Below, one piece after another: positions 45,683-52,958 of a DNA stretch of 64,000 bases. Position numbers and translations under genes: made by a program. The first letter of the stretch is position 1. Every line of letters begins with the position of its first letter. The notes beneath the pieces were generated by a model, which saw nothing but the letters and a program-made list of their open reading frames with translations, had not been told where the DNA came from and did no database searches. This stretch comes from Acidobacteriota bacterium (GTDB lineage Bacteria > Acidobacteriota > Thermoanaerobaculia > Multivoradales > Multivoraceae), in assembly GCA_028875725.1 (NCBI GenBank), contig JAPPCR010000006.1, positions 1,061,786 through 1,125,785 of the forward strand, read 5' to 3'.

Positions 45683-47101
45683 ATGTGCCGGAGCCCGAAG
45701 AGAACGGTTCTCGTCGGCCTGACGATTCTGCTCGTCGGGACGGCGGGCGCTGCTGCCGGCGCGGACAGGCCGAGCGTGATCTTCATCCTGGCGGACGACC
45801 TGGGATACGGAGACCTCGGTTCGTATGGACAGCAGGTCATCCGGACGCCCAGCCTGGATCGCATGGCGGCTGAGGGGATCCGTTTCACGCACTTCTACGC
45901 GGGAGCGACGGTTTGCGCGCCGTCGCGCAGCGTGCTGATGACCGGGCAGCATTCGGGCCACACCCATGTCCGCGGCAACGGCAGGGGAACCGCTCAGTCG
46001 CTTCGCGACGAGGACGTCACGGTCGCGGAGGTCCTGAAGTCAGCCGGCTATGCGACCGGCCTGTTCGGCAAGTGGGGCCTCGGCGAAGTCGGCATGGAGG
46101 GCCATCCGCTGAGTCAGGGCTTCGACGCGTTCTTCGGCTACCTCAACCAGGTTCACGCCCACAACTACTATCCGGAGTTCCTGTGGCGGGATCTGGAGAG
46201 GGTCCCGCTCGGGAACAAGGTCGAGAGGACGCCGCGTCCTTATGGCGGTTTCGAAGGCGGCTGGGCGACGGAGCGCAACGAGTACTCGCACGATCTGATC
46301 ATGCGCGAGGCGCTGGCATGGGTCGAGGAGCAGAAGGATGCACCCTTCTTCCTCTACCTCGCCCTGACGATTCCGCACGCCAACAACGAAGCCACGCGCG
46401 CCATCGGCGACGGGGCAGAGGTGCCGGAGTACGGCGTCTACGAGGCGGAGGCCTGGCCGGACCCGGACAAGGGTCAGGCGGCCATGATCACCCGCATGGA
46501 CCGGGATGTGGGCACGCTGCTCAGGCGGCTCGCGGAACTGGGGATCGCTGAGAAGACGCTCGTCATGTTCTCGTCGGACAACGGACCGCACAACGAGTCG
46601 AACCATGACCTGCTCCGGTTCAACCCGTCCGGAAACCTGCGCGGCATCAAGCGGGATCTCTACGACGGCGGCATCCGCGTGCCCTTCCTGGCGTGGTGGC
46701 CGGGGACGATTCAGCCGGGCCAGGTCTCTGGGCACATCGGCTACTTCGGCGACCTGATGGCCACCGTCGCCGACCTCCTGGACGTCGACAGGCCACCGGG
46801 CACCGACTCGATCAGCTTCGCCCCGACGTTGCGGGGACGCCCCGGCGAGCAGAGGACGCACGACTACCTCTACTGGGAGTTCTACGAAGCGGGCTCGGCG
46901 CAGGCGGTGCGACTGCGGCAGTGGAAGGGCGTTCGCAAGCCGATGCTGACCGGCCGCCTCGAGCTCTACGACGTCGTGCGGGACGAGGGCGAACGGTACG
47001 ACGTGGCCCGGAACTACCCGGAGTTGGTGAGGGAGATCGAGGGGATCATGGAAGAGGCGCACGTGCCTCATCCGAACTGGAAACCGCCGGCGAACCGTTA
47101 G
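45683..47101 (+). CDS. Arylsulfatase, secreted
   Basis: Type I sulfatase of 472 residues with a signal peptide ending T-A-G-A-A-A-G-A. The formylglycine motif is C-A-P-S-R at residues 78-82, the classical form. Metal ligands are D38-D39 in I-L-A-D-D-L-G-Y-G-D, with G-K-W-G-L-G and S-S-D-N-G-P-H further on. It is closer to canonical arylsulfatase A-like enzymes than the 30939 gene product, which has Met in place of the motif Ser. It needs the formylglycine-generating enzyme, not found here. Probable role is desulfation of algal or animal glycans. Confidence 0.94.
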   Translation: MCRSPKRTVLVGLTILLVGTAGAAAGADRPSVIFILADDLGYGDLGSYGQQVIRTPSLDRMAAEGIRFTHFYAGATVCAPSRSVLMTGQHSGHTHVRGNGRGTAQSLRDEDVTVAEVLKSAGYATGLFGKWGLGEVGMEGHPLSQGFDAFFGYLNQVHAHNYYPEFLWRDLERVPLGNKVERTPRPYGGFEGGWATERNEYSHDLIMREALAWVEEQKDAPFFLYLALTIPHANNEATRAIGDGAEVPEYGVYEAEAWPDPDKGQAAMITRMDRDVGTLLRRLAELGIAEKTLVMFSSDNGPHNESNHDLLRFNPSGNLRGIKRDLYDGGIRVPFLAWWPGTIQPGQVSGHIGYFGDLMATVADLLDVDRPPGTDSISFAPTLRGRPGEQRTHDYLYWEFYEAGSAQAVRLRQWKGVRKPMLTGRLELYDVVRDEGERYDVARNYPELVREIEGIMEEAHVPHPNWKPPANR

Positions 47102-47143
47102 GCAACGCCGTCCGGCGGTGGCCGGAAGCGGCGATGCAGGTGC

Positions 47144-47149
47144 TAGTTT
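47144..47149 (+). promoter_or_regulatory. -10-like hexamer (TAGTTT) before the selenoprotein gene
   Basis: TAGTTT ends 10 nt before ATG 47160, and there is no Shine-Dalgarno between. This fits the leaderless-type start pattern seen at several other genes in the window. Confidence 0.35.
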
Positions 47150-47159
47150 CCGTGGACCG

Positions 47160-48299
47160 ATGAAGTGCACCCGAATCGCCGCCGCCTGCCTCGCGCTGGC
47201 GGCGCCAGTCGCGCTGGACGCTCAGGAGAGGAAACCCGTGGACGTCTCGACACTCGGACCGCAAGTGGGGGAGCGGGTCCCCGACTTCGCCCTTCCCGAC
47301 CAGCACGGGCGGATCCGGACGCTCGACTCGATCATGGGCGAGAAAGGGGCGATGATCCTCTTCCACCGCTCGGCCGATTGGTGACCGTACTGCAAGGCGC
47401 AGCTCGTGGAGCTGCAGGAACGGTTCGAGGAGTTACAGGCGGAAGGGCTGGGCACCGCCGCGATCAGCTACGACTCGGAGGAAGTGCTGGCCGCCTTCGC
47501 GAAGCGCCACGGCATCACGGACGTGCCGCTGCTGTCCGATGACGATTCCGCGGCGATTCGGGCCTTCGGCATCTACAACCACGTCGCGGAAGAAGGCGTC
47601 GGCCCAAACGCTGAAGACCCGGGTGTGAAGGCCGACGTGCTGCGGTACGTAGCCGTCTTCGGGGCCCTCCCAATAGCCGTCGGCACACCGTTTCCCGGGA
47701 CGTTCGTCGTCGACCGGCAGGGGCGGGTGACGGCGCGCTTCTTCGAGGAGTTTTACCGCGAGCGGAACACGGCCGCGAACATCATGCTGAAGCTCGGCAC
47801 ACCGATCTCCGGCATCGCCGGCTCCAGCGGCGAGACGGCGCATCTCGAGATCAGCGCCACGCAGAGCGATCCAGCCATCACGGTCGGCAGCCGCTTCCAC
47901 CTGGCGCTCGACATCACGCCTAAACCCGGCATGCATGTCTACGCGCCGGGGGCCGGCGATGCCGGGTACTGGGTCATCGGCTTGACGCTCGATGTACCGA
48001 GCTTCCTGCGGCTTCTGCCGACCGACTATCCAGGGTCGGAGATCTACTACTTCCAGCCGCTCGACGAGCGCGTGCCCGTTTACCAGGAGCCGTTCCGGCT
48101 GGTGCAGGAAGTCGTGGTCGAGGGCGACCGCGAGTCCTCGGCGAAACTCGCCGAGATCGACGCGTTGACGCTCACCGGTCGACTCGACTACCAGGCCTGC
48201 GACGACAGGATTTGCTACGACCCCGCATCGGTGCCGCTGACCTGGACGCTGACCGTCTCGCCGCTCGACAGGCAGCGGGCGGTGGCGGCGGGCGAGTAG
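47160..48299 (+). CDS. Predicted selenocysteine-containing redoxin with DsbD-alpha-like C-terminal domain
   Basis: Read through one in-frame TGA (47382-47384), this gives a 379-residue exported protein; the TGA is codon 75. Signal peptide about residues 1-22 (ends L-D-A-Q). Residues 35-190 are a thioredoxin-fold redoxin (peroxiredoxin-like): P-D-F-A-L-P-D-Q-H-G-R then F-H-R-S-A-D-W-[TGA]-P-Y-C-K. Relatives have Cys where the TGA lies, giving C-x-x-C, so selenocysteine at 75 with Cys78 is the natural reading. A hairpin fitting a bacterial SECIS lies 21 nt downstream. Residues about 225-370 resemble the N-terminal domain of DsbD, with Y-Q-A-C347-D-D-R-I-C352. Both halves stay in one frame with no other stop. 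The alternative, a plain nonsense mutation, is less likely. Sec-insertion genes are not in the window. Confidence 0.85.
47399..47415 (+). promoter_or_regulatory. Candidate bacterial SECIS hairpin
   Basis: GCAGCTC (47399-47405) pairs perfectly with GAGCTGC (47409-47415) around a GTG loop. The loop begins 21 nt after the TGA at 47382-47384. Bacterial SECIS elements lie within the coding region just downstream of the UGA, at about 16-37 nt, with a small apical loop containing G in the first two positions. All three criteria are met. Confidence 0.75.
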
Positions 48300-48321
48300 G
48301 GTGCCGGTGGAGCTATGTTGT

Positions 48322-48327
48322 TAGAGT
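48322..48327 (+). promoter_or_regulatory. -10-like hexamer (TAGAGT) before the Rieske oxygenase gene
   Basis: TAGAGT in TTGTTAGAGTGG lies 91 nt before ATG 48419 in the 119-nt gap after the selenoprotein gene. It is the likely promoter of the oxygenase/P450/FAD operon. No -35 consensus is clear. Confidence 0.4.
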
Positions 48328-48418
48328 GGTTGGCCTTACAGACGGGAGACTTGACTGGGAGGTCGACCCTGGTGCCCGAGCCGCCGGTGCGCGTCATTCC
48401 GAAGAGCAACGCTGGTCC

Positions 48419-49492
48419 ATGTCCATGATCTTGAAGCCGGATCGACCTCCGCTGAGTCCAAACGATGAACTGCCGCCCTTCCCCGAGGGCTGGTACTTCG
48501 TAGCCACGCGCGACGCGATTCAGCGCGAGAAGCTGATCGAGAAGACCTGGATGGGGGAGGAGATCGTCGCCTGGTGCGACGATGAAGGTCGCCTCTGCGT
48601 GGCCGACGCGTTCTGCCCGCATCTGGGGTCGCACTTGGGACCGACGGTGGGTGGCGTCGTGCGCGACGGTTGTCTCGTCTGTCCGTTCCACGGGTTCACC
48701 TTCGATTCCACCGGTCAGTGCGTCGCCACTCCGAATGCCCCGGCACCGAAAGCCGCCAAGCTGAAGGTCTACGAAACGAGAGAGGTCCTGGGGATGGTCT
48801 TCGCCTGGTGGGGATACGAGGGCCGGCCGGCGCACTGGCACTTGCCCGAAGACCCGCCCGCCGGACCGAAGTGGAGCGAGCTCCGGTCGTGCGTTCTGCG
48901 TTTTCGAGGTCACCCTCAGGAAACGACGGAGAACTCCGTGGACGTCGAACACCTGGCCTACACGCACGGCTACAGCGATGTGCGCCCTGTCGGTTCGACG
49001 TTGGTTCAGGGCGCCTACCTGAAGAGTTGCTTCGACTTCAGGCACACGCAGAGGGTCGCGGGCCTCGTGGATCTCGTGTTCGATGTCTCGGCCGTCACCC
49101 ACGTCCACGGCCTGGGGTACTCGTTCGTGGAGTTCGTAGAGAAGACGATCGGCATGGAGTCGAGATTGTGGGTGCTCGCAACGCCAGTCGACGGCACGCT
49201 GGTGGATGTGGTGCTGGTCAGTCAGGTACGAGAGATCCGCAAGCCGGGCCGGTTCTTCGCGGGCTTCGGGTTCCTGCCGGTGAGCCTGCGCCACAAGTTG
49301 ATGAACCGCATTGCCCTGAGCCAGGAGAAGCGGTTCGTTCTGCAGGACGTCGTGATCTGGGAGAGGAAGCGGTATCAGGCTCCGCCCCGGCTAAGCCGGG
49401 CGGACGGTCCCGTCGGCAAGTACCGCCAGTACAGCCGGCAGTTCTATCCGGAATTCGAGTCGGAGCGGAGGCGTACGCTACGAGCGATCTGA
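48419..49492 (+). CDS. Rieske non-haem iron oxygenase (sterol/steroid-type)
   Basis: Oxygenase alpha-subunit of 357 residues. The Rieske ligands are Cys66-Pro-His68 and Cys88-Pro-Phe-His91 (F-C-P-H-L-G-S-H-L-G and C-P-F-H-G-F). The mononuclear iron site shows E-N-S-V-D175-V-E-H178-L-A-Y-T-H183, with Asp175 as the bridge to the Rieske cluster. The G-S-H-L-G-P-T-V-G-G and P-F-H-G-F-T-F-D layout recalls cholesterol 7-desaturase (DAF-36/Neverland) and 3-ketosteroid 9-alpha-hydroxylase KshA. The longer frame upstream overlaps the redoxin gene and is discarded; ATG 48419 or 48425 is used. It leads an operon with a P450 and an FAD oxidoreductase. A reductase partner is not seen. Confidence 0.85.
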   Translation: MSMILKPDRPPLSPNDELPPFPEGWYFVATRDAIQREKLIEKTWMGEEIVAWCDDEGRLCVADAFCPHLGSHLGPTVGGVVRDGCLVCPFHGFTFDSTGQCVATPNAPAPKAAKLKVYETREVLGMVFAWWGYEGRPAHWHLPEDPPAGPKWSELRSCVLRFRGHPQETTENSVDVEHLAYTHGYSDVRPVGSTLVQGAYLKSCFDFRHTQRVAGLVDLVFDVSAVTHVHGLGYSFVEFVEKTIGMESRLWVLATPVDGTLVDVVLVSQVREIRKPGRFFAGFGFLPVSLRHKLMNRIALSQEKRFVLQDVVIWERKRYQAPPRLSRADGPVGKYRQYSRQFYPEFESERRRTLRAI

Positions 49493-49535
49493 AGGGGCGG
49501 GGCGCCCCGGAGGATCGCCGGAACCAGGACAGATC

Positions 49536-51542
49536 ATGAGATTCGCCGAACAGCTACTGCTGCTCTTGCACAGCCAGGACACCGGGTACTTCGTGCCTAT
49601 TCCGGAGTGGAGGATGTCCTGCGCCCTGGCCGGCGCGGTGCTCATGGACCTCGCAATGGAGAACCGGATCGACTCCGACCTGGAAACGCTGACCGTCGTC
49701 GATACGACGCCCACTGGTGACAGCCTGCTGGATCCCTCGCTTGAGGATCTTGCCTGCGAGGAGAAGGTCCATCCACCGCAGTACTGGGTGGAGCGGCTTG
49801 CCCGGCGGGGCGACCAGATCAGCGACGACGCGATCGAGAGGCTGGTCCGGAAAGGCATCTTCGAATCCGACGACGGCGGTTTCTGGACCCTGTCGAAGAA
49901 AGTGACCCGCACTGGCCGCTATCCGCTCGTCGACGGCTGGGCGGGCGAGGAGATCAAGGGACGCATCTTCCGCACCCTGCTGGACAAGGAGTTCCCGGAC
50001 CCCAGAGACATCGTGATCATCGGCCTCGTGCACTACTGCGACGGCTTCAAGGCCATGATGGAGCCGGAGGAGTACGAGGCCGCCGAAGAACTCATCGAGC
50101 TCTACAGCAAGATGGATCTGATCGGCAGGGCGATCGGCCCTGCCGTGCGCAGCTCCTATCGCCCGCCGGCCAGCATGCGGGCGTCGCGGCGGCGGCGGGC
50201 CATGCCGACCGTGGGGCTCCGCGACGCGCTCACCTCGAAGTCGTTCCGTGCCTGGAACCTGCCCAGGTTCTTCGCGGAGACGGCCCAGGAGTTGGGCCCG
50301 GTCTTCGAGATGAGGTTCCCGGGCAGGCGACTGGTCGTGCTTGCCGGTGTGGAGATCAACAGGTGGATGGCCAAGAAGGGCCGCCTTCATCTCCGGACGC
50401 GCGACTATCTCGAGGACTTCCAGCAGGAGTGGGGAACGGCGCGCTCGATCGCCAGCATGGACGGGGCGGACCACTTCCGCATGCGCAGGGTGGTGCGGGC
50501 GGGCAATTCCCGAAGTGTCGTCGAGGACCGGCTCGACGAGCTGCTTGCGCTTTGCCGGGGCTCGTTCAGGAGTTGGGGAGTGGGCAAGGTGCTCCCCGGC
50601 GAGATGACCTGCCAGCGTCTGGCCGGCGCGCAGATCGCGCGGCTCAGCGTGAGCTTCGATCCCCCGCTCGACCTTCTCGACGATCTACTGCACTTCGAGT
50701 ATCGGGCGCTGCTGGTTCACGGGCACGGCCTGCTACCAAGGTTCACGCTACGCACGCCGTACATGAAGCGTTGCAAGCGGCGGGTGCTGGAACTGTACGC
50801 CATGATCCACGCTACCCACACCGAGGCGCAGCGGGCCGGCAAGCGACGAGACCTCGTCGACGACCTGATGGAGCTGCACCACGCGGACCCGCAGTTCCTG
50901 CCGGAGACCGACCTGGGGTTCGCATTCATCGCTCCGATCATCGCCGGTCACTACACGGGAAGCGCGGTTGCTTTCTCCATCTACGAACTGCTGCGCCATC
51001 CCGAGTACCGGGAGCAAATCGTCGCCGAAGCCGACGCGATGTTCGCGGGCGGAGACCCGACCGCGGCGGACGTGACTCCGGAAGCGACCGATGCGGCGCG
51101 CCGCTTTGTCATGGAGGTACTGCGGCTCCACGAGGTCGTTCCGGTCCATATGCGAACGGCCATGAATTCCTTCGAGATCGTGGGCATCGAAGTGCCGGCC
51201 TACAGCACGGTGTTGGTGTCATTCTCCGCGCCGCACCACATGAAGAACCACTACGCCGAGCCCGAGAAGTTCGACATCGATCGGTATCTGGAGCCGCGCA
51301 GCGAACATCGCCAGGCCGGGGTCTACGCACCGTTCGGCGTGGGGACGCATACTTGTGGTGGAGCGAGTTGGACGCGGCTGCAGATGGTGATGAACGTCTT
51401 GATGCTCGTCCACTACCTGGACCTGGAGATGGTCCCCCGGGACTACCGGTTGAAGCGGAACCCGCTACCCAAGAACAGCGTCAACCGGAAGTTCAGGTTC
51501 CGGGTCACCGGACATCGGCATCCGCTCGAACGAGGCCAGTAG
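49536..51542 (+). CDS. GPP34 (GOLPH3)-cytochrome P450 fusion protein, copy 1
   Basis: A 668-residue two-domain protein. Residues 1 to about 210 match GPP34/GOLPH3: L-L-L-L-L-H-S-Q-D-T-G-Y, L-A-G-A-V-L-M-D-L-A-M, P-T-G-D-S-L-L-D-P-S-L, W-V-E-R-L and L-V-R-K-G-I-F. Residues about 225-668 are a cytochrome P450: I-helix A-G-H-Y-T, E-x-x-R in M-E-V-L-R-L, and the haem loop F-G-V-G-T-H-T-C607-G-G. GPP34 proteins bind phosphoinositides or membrane lipids in eukaryotes, so this part could dock the P450 on lipid or present a lipid substrate. It begins 44 nt after the Rieske gene and 25 nt before the FAD gene, in one operon. There is no membrane helix or signal. A redox partner is not apparent. Confidence 0.9.
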   Translation: MRFAEQLLLLLHSQDTGYFVPIPEWRMSCALAGAVLMDLAMENRIDSDLETLTVVDTTPTGDSLLDPSLEDLACEEKVHPPQYWVERLARRGDQISDDAIERLVRKGIFESDDGGFWTLSKKVTRTGRYPLVDGWAGEEIKGRIFRTLLDKEFPDPRDIVIIGLVHYCDGFKAMMEPEEYEAAEELIELYSKMDLIGRAIGPAVRSSYRPPASMRASRRRRAMPTVGLRDALTSKSFRAWNLPRFFAETAQELGPVFEMRFPGRRLVVLAGVEINRWMAKKGRLHLRTRDYLEDFQQEWGTARSIASMDGADHFRMRRVVRAGNSRSVVEDRLDELLALCRGSFRSWGVGKVLPGEMTCQRLAGAQIARLSVSFDPPLDLLDDLLHFEYRALLVHGHGLLPRFTLRTPYMKRCKRRVLELYAMIHATHTEAQRAGKRRDLVDDLMELHHADPQFLPETDLGFAFIAPIIAGHYTGSAVAFSIYELLRHPEYREQIVAEADAMFAGGDPTAADVTPEATDAARRFVMEVLRLHEVVPVHMRTAMNSFEIVGIEVPAYSTVLVSFSAPHHMKNHYAEPEKFDIDRYLEPRSEHRQAGVYAPFGVGTHTCGGASWTRLQMVMNVLMLVHYLDLEMVPRDYRLKRNPLPKNSVNRKFRFRVTGHRHPLERGQ

Positions 51543-51566
51543 TTCGCGCAGGATCCGCGACGAGTG

Positions 51567-52946
51567 ATGAAGGCAGGGACACGTCCGCGCAAGGTCGCCA
51601 TCATTGGCGGAGGCGTTTCGGGCCTCGGGGCCGCCTGGGCGTTTCATCACAGCTCGGACCGTTTCGATTTTCGGCTGTTCGAAGCCCAGGCCCAGCTCGG
51701 CGGCAATGCGGTCACCGCCGACATGCCGCAGGATGACGGTAGCTCGATCCCCTTCGACATCTCCGTCACGGCCTGCATTCCCTCGGTGTACCACCACATT
51801 CTGCTGTTGCTGAAGGACTTCGGCATCGAACTGCTCGACACGAGATTCAGCTACAGCGTGAAGTACCGGGGCCAGGTCTACGCTCACGACTTCGATTCCG
51901 ACATCCGGGAGGAACTCCAGCCCGAGATCGAGAAGTTCCAACGGCTCCTGAAGCGTCTTCACTGGTTCGGTCGGTTGACCCACGCCCGGTCGAGGTTTCT
52001 GAACGCCCTGAACCCGTACAACTACATCAGCATGGGGACGGTGCTGAACTGGGGCGGCTTCTCCGGCGATTTCCGGTACAAGGTCCTGAAGCCGATGTTC
52101 GTCAACTTTCTGATGGCGACGAACGTGTTCGACATGCCGGCGTCGCTCTTCTCGAGGTACCTCGAGTTCTTCGACATCGAGCGCGCCACGCCCATGCAGA
52201 CGTGGGACCAGGGGACACGCCGCATCTATGAGAACCTGTCAGCCGGCTTCCGGGAGAAGATCTACCTCAACCGTCCGGTCCGCAAGGTGTACCGCCGCCC
52301 GTCAGGTGTCGTGGTGAAGGACGAGGAGGGCGTTGAGGAGACGTTCGACGAGGTCATCTTTGCGTGCAATGCGAACCAGACCCTGATGATCCTGGACAGG
52401 CCGAGCTTCCTTGAGCGCTACATCCTCTCGTCGATCCGCTACGAGAGCGAACTCCACAACCACACGATCGTGCACTCGGATGCCTCGGTGCTGCCGGAGA
52501 GCGACGTGAAGGCCCTGGAAGCGCGTAGCAACCACATCGAACAGTACGGCTCAAGACCGGACAACTACGAAATCACCTACATCATGCACAACCAGCAGCC
52601 GTGGGCCCATCGTTCCGACAAGCCCTGTCTGGTGACCTACAACCCCATCAGCCAGATCGACGAGGAGAAGGTCGTCAAGCGGTGGTGGTTCCAGCACGTC
52701 GTGCATGACGTGCGTCATGTCGCGTTGCTCGTGCCCCTGTTCCGGTTCATTCAGGGCAGGAAGGGCGCCTGGCACTGCGGCGCCCACACGCTGATCAACA
52801 GCCAGGAGACGTGCTTCGTCACTGGCCTTGCCGCGGCGAGACAGATCGGCGCGGACTATCCCTTCGACGACCGCGAGGCGCGGCGGTCGTTCAACCACTA
52901 CGGCGGCGTCATGTACGGCTGGCGACTGCGGAAGGCGAAGGGCTGA
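51567..52946 (+). CDS. FAD-dependent amine-oxidase-like oxidoreductase (COG2907 type)
   Basis: A 459-residue flavoprotein with an N-terminal dinucleotide fold, A-I-I-G14-G-G16-V-S-G19-L-G, and L-F-E-A-Q-A-Q-L-G-G-N as the second strand. It resembles the predicted NAD/FAD-binding proteins that accompany cyclopropane-fatty-acid and other lipid-modifying genes. I use ATG 51567; GTG 51564 is immediately before it. The C-terminus has W-H-C-G-A-H-T, then C-F-V-T-G-L-A-A-A-R-Q-I. As the last gene of the Rieske/P450 operon, it may oxidise or desaturate the lipid product. It ends 8 nt before the stop of the convergent second P450 gene. Confidence 0.82.
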   Translation: MKAGTRPRKVAIIGGGVSGLGAAWAFHHSSDRFDFRLFEAQAQLGGNAVTADMPQDDGSSIPFDISVTACIPSVYHHILLLLKDFGIELLDTRFSYSVKYRGQVYAHDFDSDIREELQPEIEKFQRLLKRLHWFGRLTHARSRFLNALNPYNYISMGTVLNWGGFSGDFRYKVLKPMFVNFLMATNVFDMPASLFSRYLEFFDIERATPMQTWDQGTRRIYENLSAGFREKIYLNRPVRKVYRRPSGVVVKDEEGVEETFDEVIFACNANQTLMILDRPSFLERYILSSIRYESELHNHTIVHSDASVLPESDVKALEARSNHIEQYGSRPDNYEITYIMHNQQPWAHRSDKPCLVTYNPISQIDEEKVVKRWWFQHVVHDVRHVALLVPLFRFIQGRKGAWHCGAHTLINSQETCFVTGLAAARQIGADYPFDDREARRSFNHYGGVMYGWRLRKAKG

Positions 52947-52958
52947 CGAGGGCGTCAG
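52943..52958. terminator. Bidirectional hairpin spanning both stop codons
   Basis: CTGACG (52943-52948) pairs with CGTCAG (52953-52958) around an AGGG loop. The left arm contains the TGA stop of the FAD gene and the right arm the stop of the convergent P450 gene. With only 8 nt between genes it probably ends both transcripts, though no U-tract follows. Confidence 0.5.

Noticed and set aside
47118..48299. Redoxin as a pseudogene or as two separate genes split by a stop
   Set aside because: The only stop is TGA at the exact redox Cys, the frame is intact on both sides, and a SECIS-like hairpin follows. No ribosome site supports an independent start at 47406.
48300..48418. Riboswitch in the gap before the Rieske oxygenase gene
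   Set aside because: The 119-nt gap has a promoter-like TAGAGT but no conserved riboswitch core that I recognise.
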